Below, one piece after another: positions 7,180 through 12,079 of a stretch of DNA of 12,079 bases; the first letter of the stretch is position 1; every line of letters starts with the position of its first letter. The notes under the pieces were generated by a model. That model was given only the letters and a program-made list of their open reading frames with translations. It did no database searches and was not told the DNA's origin. The DNA is from CAJCIY01 sp036379355 (GTDB lineage Bacteria > Actinomycetota > Actinomycetes > Mycobacteriales > CAJCIY01), in contig DASVGV010000016.1 of the NCBI GenBank assembly GCA_036379355.1, positions 1-12,079 of the forward strand, written 5' to 3'. Both the position numbers and the translations under genes were made by a program.

Positions 7180-7203
7180 TTCCGTCGCCGGCCTTGCGTC
7201 CCA

Positions 7204-7653
7204 TCACCCCAGCCGCTGGACGAGCGGTGAGAGGGCCGGAAGCACGTTCGCGGGCAGGTACGCGTGCGGGATGCTGACGGCCAGGTGGGTGTTGCCGCCG
7301 TACACCACGTAGTGCTCGGCGCCGCCGCTGGTCGGCAGCAGCAGCCACCCGACTCCGTTCACCACCTCGACGGTCGACGTCGGGGCGTGTGCGGGCAGCC
7401 CGCCTCCGCAGCGGACCGTGACCGGCGGCGTGCCGAACGCTGCGGTGTAGGGCGACGCCGGAGACGTGGCGCGGCGGTGCTGGCCCAGTACGAGATCGTC
7501 CGGAAGCGCCGCGACGAGCGCGCGGCAGTGGGCGGCGACGGCGCCGGACGGATGCGGCGCGGCGACGTGCACGGCCGACGAGCCGCACGCGACGAGCAGA
7601 CCTGCGGCCGCCAGCAGGAGCGCGCCGGCCCCCGCGGCCCGCGGCGGTCTCAG
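7204..7653 (-). CDS. DUF3515 family lipoprotein (probable CTG start)
   Basis: Secreted or membrane-anchored protein of unknown function, counterpart of the putative secreted protein encoded between ddlA and thiL in mycobacteria. Read back from the conserved core, the frame contains a lipoprotein signal: basic start RPPRAAGAG, hydrophobic LLLAAAGLL, then lipobox LVAC at 7596..7585 followed by GSSA. The only ATG/GTG start in frame (GTG 7572) lies after this cysteine and would delete the signal. The frame upstream has no ATG, GTG or TTG. CTG at 7653..7651 fits best: it overlaps the preceding gene's TGA as CTGA, like the usual ATGA coupling. That gives 149 residues. The mature part shows VTVRCGGGLP, GVGWLLLPTSGGAEHYVVY and THLAVSIPHAYLP, typical of DUF3515. 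The cysteine is the expected diacylglycerol site. The family is confident; the start codon is inference. Confidence 0.75.
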   Translation of the reverse strand: MRPPRAAGAGALLLAAAGLLVACGSSAVHVAAPHPSGAVAAHCRALVAALPDDLVLGQHRRATSPASPYTAAFGTPPVTVRCGGGLPAHAPTSTVEVVNGVGWLLLPTSGGAEHYVVYGGNTHLAVSIPHAYLPANVLPALSPLVQRLG

Positions 7654-7883
7654 AGGTTGACGACCGGGCAGGTCAACGTCCGCGTGATCCCGTCGACACC
7701 CTGCACCCGCGCGACGACCAGCTTGCCGAGCTCGTCGACCGACCGGGCCTCGGCACGCACGATGACGTCGTACGGGCCGGTGACGTCCTCGGCGACGGCG
7801 ACGCCCGGCAGGCCGGCGATCTCCTGCGCGACGGCCGCGGCCTTGCCGACCTCGGTCTGGATGAGGATGTAGGCGTTGACCAC
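7650..7883 (-). CDS. Stand-alone Lrp/AsnC ligand-binding (RAM) domain protein
   Basis: The 77-residue protein consists only of the effector-binding domain of Lrp/AsnC regulators, with no helix-turn-helix. It starts VVNAYILIQTEVGKAAAVAQ and continues GVAVAEDVTGPYDVIVRAEA (27-46) and VQGVDGITRTLTCPVV (60-75), the beta-alpha-beta-beta-alpha-beta pattern of the RAM domain. Such single-domain proteins form ring oligomers that bind amino acids; whether this one modulates a full-length Lrp or acts elsewhere is unknown. The start is GTG 7883..7881, with AGGAG 5 nt upstream. The much longer open frame reaching 8645 is antisense to thiL and is not coding. Its stop TGA overlaps the probable CTG of the DUF3515 gene, so the two are likely translated together. 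Confidence 0.88.
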   Translation of the reverse strand: MVNAYILIQTEVGKAAAVAQEIAGLPGVAVAEDVTGPYDVIVRAEARSVDELGKLVVARVQGVDGITRTLTCPVVNL

Positions 7884-7888
7884 GGTGG

Positions 7889-7893
7889 CTCCT
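7889..7893 (-). promoter_or_regulatory. Ribosome binding site of the RAM-domain gene
   Basis: Minus-strand AGGAG, 5 nt before GTG 7883..7881. It fixes the start of this short gene inside a much longer open frame. A possible -10, TAGCGT (minus strand, 7920..7915), lies further upstream but has no recognisable -35. Confidence 0.6.
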
Positions 7894-7973
7894 CGGACGT
7901 CGGCGGGGCTTCCGACGCTATCGCACGCGAGCGGCATCGATCGGGGCTCGGTGCGCCATGGGACCCTCGACCG

Positions 7974-8900
7974 GTGCAGCCGAGGACCGTCGCCGACCTG
8001 GGCGAGTTCGGGCTCATCGCCCGCGTCGCCACGCGGCTGGACTGCCCCCCGCCGCCGGCCGGCCCCGGCGACGACGCCGCGGTCGTGTCCGCCCCGGACG
8101 GTCGCATCGTCGCCACCACCGACCTGCTGGTCGAGGGGGTGCACTTCCGGTTCGACTGGTCGAGTCCGCGCGACGTCGGCGTGAAGGCGGCCGCCGCGAA
8201 CCTCGCGGACGTCGCGGCCATGGGCGCCCGGCCGACGGCGCTGCTGCTGGGTGTCGCCCTTCCGGGCCGCACGGGTCTCGCGGTGGTCGACGGCCTCGTG
8301 GACGGCCTCCGCGACGAGTGCGCCCGGGCGGGCGCCGCGGTCGTGGGCGGCGACACCGTCTCCGCGGACCGGATCATGCTGGCGGTCACCGCCCTCGGTG
8401 ACCTGGACGGGCGCCCGCCGGTCCAGCGCCGTACCGCGCGGCCCGGGATGCTCGTGGTCGCGGGCCGGCTCGGGCACAGCGCGGCCGGCCTCGACCTGCT
8501 GCGCGCCGGCGTCGACGAGTTCCCCGAGCTGCTCGCCGCGCATCGCCGGCCACAGCCGGAGTACGCCGCCGGGATCGCCCTGGCGCGGGCCGGCGCCACC
8601 GCCCTGTGCGACATCTCGGACGGGCTGGTCGCCGACCTGGGTCACCTGCTCGGCGACCGGCTCGGCGCCGACCTCGCTCTACCGGACGACGCGTTGCTGC
8701 GGGCGGCGGGGGAGCGGCTCGGCGTCGATCCGGCGGTGTGGCAGGCCACGGGCGGCGAGGACCACGGCCTGCTCGCGGTGCTGCCGCGGGGCGCGTCCGT
8801 GGCAGGGACCACGGTGCTCGGCACCGTCAGCGAGCGACCGGGAATCCGCGGCGTCCCCGCGACGGCGGGCCGCGGCGGGCACGACCACTTCGGGCGCTGA
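7974..8900 (+). CDS. thiL: Thiamine-monophosphate kinase
   Basis: Phosphorylates thiamine monophosphate with ATP to the active cofactor thiamine diphosphate, in the cytoplasm. It has 308 residues, usual for ThiL. Signatures are LGEFGLIARV (9-18), GPGDDAAVV (30-38, metal-binding Asp33/Asp34), TTDLLVEGVHFRFDW (48-62, with D50), KAAAANLADVAAMGARP (71-87), VVGGDTVSADRI (123-134), CDISDGLVADLGHL (212-225) and TGGEDHGLLAVLP (259-271, where many homologues have Tyr in place of His264). The start GTG 7974 has only a weak GGGA 10 nt upstream; the N terminus aligns well with the family, so the start is likely correct. The 90-nt spacer to the divergent RAM-domain gene should hold both promoters. It converges on rpmB, with 30 nt between the stops and no obvious terminator hairpin. 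Confidence 0.96.
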   Translation: MQPRTVADLGEFGLIARVATRLDCPPPPAGPGDDAAVVSAPDGRIVATTDLLVEGVHFRFDWSSPRDVGVKAAAANLADVAAMGARPTALLLGVALPGRTGLAVVDGLVDGLRDECARAGAAVVGGDTVSADRIMLAVTALGDLDGRPPVQRRTARPGMLVVAGRLGHSAAGLDLLRAGVDEFPELLAAHRRPQPEYAAGIALARAGATALCDISDGLVADLGHLLGDRLGADLALPDDALLRAAGERLGVDPAVWQATGGEDHGLLAVLPRGASVAGTTVLGTVSERPGIRGVPATAGRGGHDHFGR

Positions 8901-8930
8901 CGCGCGCACGGCCCTTCGAGCGGTGGCGGC

Positions 8931-9125
8931 CTAACGGCCGGCGCGGACCACCTTGCCGGCCTTGAGGCACGACGTGCACACGTTCAGCTTCTTCGGCGTA
9001 CGGCCGACGACCGCTCGCACCGTCTGGATGTTGGGGTTCCACCGGCGGCGCGTCCGGCGGTGGGAGTGCGAGACGCTCATGCCGAAACCCGGCCCCTTGC
9101 CACAGACATCGCACACGGCAGCCAC
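8931..9125 (-). CDS. rpmB: 50S ribosomal protein bL28, zinc-ribbon form
   Basis: Structural protein of the large ribosomal subunit. It has 64 residues: VAAVCDVCGKGPGFGMSVSH, then SHRRTRRRWNPNIQTVRAVV and a tail GRTPKKLNVCTSCLKAGKVV. Four cysteines (C5, C8, C50, C53) make the zinc-binding C+ form. In actinobacteria with two L28 copies, the C+ form is normally the zinc-replete one and the C- form is under Zur control. The start GTG 9125..9123 has GGAG about 9-10 nt upstream. The longer frame reaching 9242 adds an unconserved N terminus. It is divergent from the DAK2 gene and convergent with thiL. Confidence 0.96.
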   Translation of the reverse strand: MAAVCDVCGKGPGFGMSVSHSHRRTRRRWNPNIQTVRAVVGRTPKKLNVCTSCLKAGKVVRAGR

Positions 9126-9163
9126 GGTCGGACTCTCCACACGTCGTACGGGAGCGGGCAACA

Positions 9164-9175
9164 CACCGGCCGGTG
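9164..9175. repeat. 12-bp perfect palindrome in the rpmB/DAK2 spacer
   Basis: CACCGGCCGGTG is self-complementary over all 12 bases. It lies in the presumed rpmB leader, 38 nt upstream of the rpmB start. It does not resemble an A/T-rich Zur box. It may be an operator or simply GC-rich chance; there is no direct evidence of function. Confidence 0.35.
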
Positions 9176-9211
9176 ACATGCAGCAGCACCGGGGCCCGCG
9201 AAGGTCACCGG
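9170..9211. repeat. 8-bp inverted repeat with 26-nt loop, rpmB leader
   Basis: CCGGTGAC (9170-9177) and GTCACCGG (9204-9211) are perfect reverse complements. They share part of the palindrome at 9164-9175. On the minus strand they would place a stem within or just upstream of the rpmB 5' leader, right after the candidate -10 at 9219..9214. An RNA structure controlling rpmB is possible but unproven. Confidence 0.35.
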
Positions 9212-9213
9212 AA

Positions 9214-9219
9214 AGACTA
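9214..9219 (-). promoter_or_regulatory. Candidate -10 element for rpmB
   Basis: Minus-strand TAGTCT matches TAnnnT in otherwise very GC-rich DNA. Transcription would start near 9207, giving a leader of about 80 nt before the rpmB GTG. No -35 hexamer is recognisable upstream. Confidence 0.35.
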
Positions 9220-9284
9220 CCGCACCGGGTGCCGGCGGCCACCGCGTCGCCGGAGGAGCGGACCCCCCCGACGGAACGGGTCGG

Positions 9285-9290
9285 TAGGGT
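9285..9290 (+). promoter_or_regulatory. Candidate -10 element for the DAK2-recG operon
   Basis: TAGGGT, in the context GGTAGGGT common in actinobacterial promoters, predicts transcription from about 9297. That gives a 26-nt leader carrying the ribosome binding site at 9308-9315 before the GTG at 9323. No -35 hexamer is clear. Confidence 0.45.
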
Positions 9291-9307
9291 CCAGGCGTGC
9301 AGGCCGA

Positions 9308-9315
9308 AAGGTGGG
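9308..9315 (+). promoter_or_regulatory. Ribosome binding site deciding the DAK2 protein start
   Basis: AAAGGTGG ends 7 nt before GTG 9323. It supports that start over GTG 9311, which lies inside this very motif, and over the unconserved extension reaching 9173. Confidence 0.5.
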
Positions 9316-9322
9316 CGGCGAC

Positions 9323-10981
9323 GTGGGGACTGGGCGCGACACCGATGCTGCCGGTGTCGCGAGCGATGCTGTCGTCGACCTGACGCGCGCCACCGGCCCG
9401 CGCACGCACCTGGACGCCGAGACGCTCTGCCGCTGGGGCGCGGCGGGCCTGGACGCGCTGTCCGCGACGCGCGCCGAGATCGACGCGCTCAACGTCTACC
9501 CGCTGCCCGACGGCGACACCGGCTCGAACATGCTGCTCACGTGGCAGGCGGTCGCCGACGGGATGCGAGCCGCGTCGCCCCACGACCGGGCCGTACTGGA
9601 GGCGGCGCGGCGGGGAGCGCTGCTCGGGGCGAGAGGCAACTCGGGCGTCATCCTCGCGCAGTGGCTGACCGCGCTCGTCGACGCGCTCGCGCCCACGTTC
9701 GGGGACGGCGCGGCGCTGGCGAAAGCACTGGCCTCGGCGGGGGCGGCCGCGCCACGGGCCGTGGGGTCCCCGGTCGAGGGCACGATCCTGTCGGTCGCCG
9801 CCGCCGCCGGGACGGTCGACGCCGGGCCGCTCGCGGCGGTGACGGCTGCGACGACCCGTGCCGCCCGCGCCGCGCTCGCGGCTACGCCCGAGCAGCTGCC
9901 GGCATTGGCCGCCGCCGGGGTGGTCGACGCCGGGGGGCGCGGCCTCGTCGTGCTGCTGGAGGCGCTCGACGCCGTCGTCTCGGGCCGGCCGCTCTTGCAC
10001 GTCCCTCCGCCCGGTGGCGCGGCCGGCGTGCTCCGCGCGCTCGTGGCCGCCCGCGAGTCGGGCAGCGAGGCGTTCGCGTACGAGGTGCAGTACCTCCTCG
10101 AGGCCGACGACGAGCAGATCCCGGTGCTGCGCGACCGGCTGGCGCCGCTCGGCGACTCCCTCGTCGTCGGCGGCGGAGACGGCACCTGGAACGTGCACGT
10201 CCACGTGAACGACGTCGGCGCGGCCCTGGAGCGCGGCATCGAGGCGGGCCGCCCGTACCGCGTGACGGTCACCCGCTTCGCGGACCGGGAGGTGGGCCGG
10301 CCCGTGCCCGCACCGGCCGGCCTCGGTCGCGCGGTCATCACCGTCGCCACGGGCGGCGGCCTGGCCGACCTGCTGTCGGCGGAGGGGGCGGTCGTCGTCC
10401 CGGGCGACCCGCAGCCGTCGGTCGGCGACCTGCTGGCCGCGGTCGAGGCGAGTGGAGCGGCCGAAGTCGTCGTCCTGCCCAGCGACGGGGAGCTGCTGGC
10501 GACCGCGCAGCAGGTCGCCGCCGCCGCTCGGGCGGCGAACCCGGATCGCGCGATCGTGGTGGTGCCGACCTACAGCCCGGTCCAGAACCTGGCCGCGCTC
10601 GCGGTTGCCCAGTCCGACCGGCCGTTCGGCGACGACGTCGTCGCGATGGCGGAGGCCGCCGGGTCGACCCGGATCGGCGCCGTGACGGTCGCGCAGCACG
10701 AGGCGCTCACCTCGGCGGGCCACTGCCGGCCGGGCGACGTGCTCGGGGTGATCGACCGCGACGTGGTGCTGCTGGGACAGGACGTCGCCGAGGTGGCCAC
10801 CGACCTGCTCGACCGCATGCTCGCCGGCGGCGGCGAGCTGGTCACGCTCGTCACCGGCGGTGACGTCGATCCGAGCGTCGTGGACATCCTGCGAACCCAC
10901 CTCGAGCAGCGACATCCGTTCACCGAGGTGAGTGCGTACGACGGGGGCCAGCCCACCGCCGTCCTGGTGGGCGTCGAGTGA
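9323..10981 (+). CDS. DAK2 domain protein, FakA/YloV-like fatty acid kinase subunit
   Basis: Predicted ATP-binding kinase subunit. In Firmicutes the homologue FakA phosphorylates fatty acids held by a DegV-family partner (FakB). In actinobacteria the function is not settled. It has 552 residues from GTG 9323. The DhaL/DAK2 nucleotide domain (about 28-220) shows ALNVYPLPDGDTGSNMLL (55-72, with D63 and D65 as magnesium ligands), GALLGARGNSGVILAQWL (98-115) and AAGVVDAGGRGLVVLLEALD (196-215). The C-terminal DAK1-like part shows YEVQYLLEADDEQIPVLRDR (252-271), GDSLVVGGGDGTWNVHVHVN (276-295), VVVLPSDGELLATAQQ (381-396) and VPTYSPVQNLAAL (413-425). The last two sites correspond to blocks that carry NN and SIPQ in Firmicutes. 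No DegV gene is visible nearby. Its stop overlaps the recG GTG, an adjacency also seen in mycobacteria, where I recall this protein split into Rv2975c and Rv2974c. Here it is one intact frame. Confidence 0.9.
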   Translation: MGTGRDTDAAGVASDAVVDLTRATGPRTHLDAETLCRWGAAGLDALSATRAEIDALNVYPLPDGDTGSNMLLTWQAVADGMRAASPHDRAVLEAARRGALLGARGNSGVILAQWLTALVDALAPTFGDGAALAKALASAGAAAPRAVGSPVEGTILSVAAAAGTVDAGPLAAVTAATTRAARAALAATPEQLPALAAAGVVDAGGRGLVVLLEALDAVVSGRPLLHVPPPGGAAGVLRALVAARESGSEAFAYEVQYLLEADDEQIPVLRDRLAPLGDSLVVGGGDGTWNVHVHVNDVGAALERGIEAGRPYRVTVTRFADREVGRPVPAPAGLGRAVITVATGGGLADLLSAEGAVVVPGDPQPSVGDLLAAVEASGAAEVVVLPSDGELLATAQQVAAAARAANPDRAIVVVPTYSPVQNLAALAVAQSDRPFGDDVVAMAEAAGSTRIGAVTVAQHEALTSAGHCRPGDVLGVIDRDVVLLGQDVAEVATDLLDRMLAGGGELVTLVTGGDVDPSVVDILRTHLEQRHPFTEVSAYDGGQPTAVLVGVE

Positions 10982-12079
10982 CGTCGCTGGACGCGAGCCT
11001 GACCGCCGCGCTCGGCAAGCGCAGCGCCGACCAGATCGAGAAGGGGCTGGGGCTGCGGACGGTGGGGGAGCTGCTCGCCCACTACCCCCGCCGGTACGTG
11101 CCGGGAGGCGAGCTCTCCGACCTCGGCGACGTCGAGATCGGCGAGGTCGCGACCGTCGTCGCCCGCGTGAGCAGCGCGACGTGGCTCCCGTACAAGAGCG
11201 GGAACGGCACCCGCCTCGTCGTGCGCCTGGAGGACGGATCCGGCTCGCTGCAGGCGGTCTTCTTCGCCAAGAAGCCGGTGCCGTACTGGACCCGGACGCT
11301 GCGGCCCGGTGAGCGCCTTCTGTTCGCGGGCACCGTCGAGCGGTTCGGCAAGAACCTGCAGCTCAAGACGCCGCTGTTCCAGTCGCTGACCGCGCGCGGT
11401 GGCGGGGACGACGAGATCGACCCCGCCCTGCTGTCCGGCCCCCTGCTGCCGCTGTACCCGGCCACCGCGAAGCTGCCGTCCTGGACCATCCTGCTGTCGA
11501 TCCGGATCCTGCTCGACTCGGTGGAGATCGACGACGACCCGCTGCCTGCGTCGCTGCGCCAGGAGCACGGACTCCCCGACCTGCTCACCGCTCTGCATCA
11601 GGTGCACCGCCCGCAGACGCACGCCGACGTGCAGAGCGCGCGGCACCGGTTGACGTACGACGAGGCGCTGGCCCTGCAGACCGCGCTCGCGCAGCGCCGA
11701 GCGGCGGCCGACCGGCTGCCCGCGGTGGCGCGCCCGGCCATCTCTGGCGGTCTCCTGGCGTCGTTCGACGCCGCGCTCCCGTTCACGCTCACGGCCGGGC
11801 AGGAGTCGGTGGGCCGGGAGCTCGCCGCGGACCTGTCCCGCGAGCACCCGATGCACCGCCTGCTGTCCGGCGAGGTCGGCTCCGGAAAGACGGTCGTCGC
11901 CCTGCGCGCGATGCTCCAGGTCGTCGACGCCGGCGGCCAGGCTGCGCTGCTGGCACCGACCGAGGTGCTCGCCGCCCAGCACCTGCGTAGCCTGCGCGAC
12001 CTGCTCGGCCCGCTCGGGCAGGCCGGTGAGCTCGGCGCCGCGGACCAGGCGACGGCGGTCACCCTGCTGACCGGCTCGC
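10978..12079 (+). CDS. recG: ATP-dependent DNA helicase RecG, N-terminal part (3' end outside window)
   Basis: Branch-migrating helicase that reverses stalled replication forks and processes Holliday junctions. The frame is open to the right edge and gives 367 residues of a family usually near 700-750. It begins VTSLDASLTAALGKRSADQI. The wedge/OB part shows GLRTVGELLAHYPRRYV (25-41), GEVATVVARV (55-64), LVVRLEDGSGSLQAVFFAKK (80-99) and FAGTVERFGKNLQLKTP (116-132). LPFTLTAGQ (267-275) precedes the Walker A loop GEVGSGKTVVA (298-308, K304 and T305), and LAPTEVLAAQH (325-335) is motif Ia. Walker A more often reads GDVGSGKT; the Glu is conservative. The GTG start overlaps the DAK2 stop as GTGA, so the two are probably co-translated. 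Motif II (DExx) and later motifs lie beyond the window. Confidence 0.96.
   Translation, partial: MTSLDASLTAALGKRSADQIEKGLGLRTVGELLAHYPRRYVPGGELSDLGDVEIGEVATVVARVSSATWLPYKSGNGTRLVVRLEDGSGSLQAVFFAKKPVPYWTRTLRPGERLLFAGTVERFGKNLQLKTPLFQSLTARGGGDDEIDPALLSGPLLPLYPATAKLPSWTILLSIRILLDSVEIDDDPLPASLRQEHGLPDLLTALHQVHRPQTHADVQSARHRLTYDEALALQTALAQRRAAADRLPAVARPAISGGLLASFDAALPFTLTAGQESVGRELAADLSREHPMHRLLSGEVGSGKTVVALRAMLQVVDAGGQAALLAPTEVLAAQHLRSLRDLLGPLGQAGELGAADQATAVTLLTGS

Noticed and set aside
7180..7203. Possible bidirectional terminator between HNH and DUF3515 stops
   Set aside because: No stem of useful length in the 24-nt gap.
5823..7277. 484-codon plus-strand frame overlapping the HNH gene
   Set aside because: It is the +2 shadow of the HNH gene, with low-complexity Arg/Ala/Gly composition; the HNH frame carries the domain motifs.
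8901..8930. Possible terminator between thiL and rpmB
   Set aside because: The 30-nt gap has no convincing hairpin or T-run.
9126..9213. Zur-controlled rpmB paralogue
   Set aside because: The protein keeps all four zinc cysteines (C+ form) and the leader has no A/T-rich Zur-like palindrome.
11869..11892. RecG Walker A reads GEVGSGKT rather than the common GDVGSGKT
   Set aside because: Conservative Asp to Glu at a non-catalytic position; the Lys and Thr are intact.
1..12079. CRISPR arrays, tRNA or rRNA genes, insertion-sequence ends or att sites
   Set aside because: No regularly spaced repeats, tRNA-like cloverleaf, rRNA signature or terminal inverted repeats with transposase were found by reading.

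Overview
The window is chromosomal DNA from a high-GC Gram-positive bacterium (Actinomycetota). The evidence is extreme GC bias at third codon positions, many GTG starts, ATGA/GTGA overlaps between neighbouring genes, a coenzyme F420 biosynthesis gene (cofC/fbiD), and a gene order that matches the mycobacterial ppk1-fbiD-gpsA-ddl-DUF3515-thiL-rpmB-DAK2-recG block as I recall it from M. tuberculosis (Rv2984 to Rv2973c). I cannot name the genus.

Layout, left to right. (1) A minus-strand pair, ppk (runs off the left edge) and cofC. (2) A divergent spacer with a bulged hairpin, then a tight plus-strand operon: PlsC-like acyltransferase, gpsA, a transsulfuration-type PLP enzyme, and ddl. The first three genes are joined by ATGA overlaps and ddl follows after 9 nt. 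It combines glycerophospholipid precursor synthesis (GpsA makes glycerol-3-phosphate, PlsC acylates lysophosphatidate), sulfur amino-acid chemistry and peptidoglycan precursor synthesis. (3) A monocistronic DUF222/HNH nuclease gene of the 13E12-repeat type. An intact actinobacterial SOS box, TCGAAC-ATGC-GTTCGA, sits exactly over its start codon, and a -10 element is placed for a leaderless transcript. This is the most striking signal in the window. (4) A minus-strand pair, a stand-alone Lrp/AsnC effector domain followed by a DUF3515 lipoprotein that probably starts at a CTG overlapping the upstream stop. (5) thiL on plus, convergent with rpmB on minus. (6) A 197-nt divergent spacer with palindromic sequence and two candidate -10 elements, then a DAK2/FakA-like kinase gene overlapping recG, which runs off the right edge.

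Most of the window is conserved housekeeping sequence. The accessory-looking parts, judged against the mycobacterial order, are the PLP enzyme between gpsA and ddl and the SOS-controlled HNH gene between ddl and the DUF3515 gene. No tRNA, rRNA, CRISPR array, insertion sequence or complete prophage module was seen. No spacer exceeds 300 bases.
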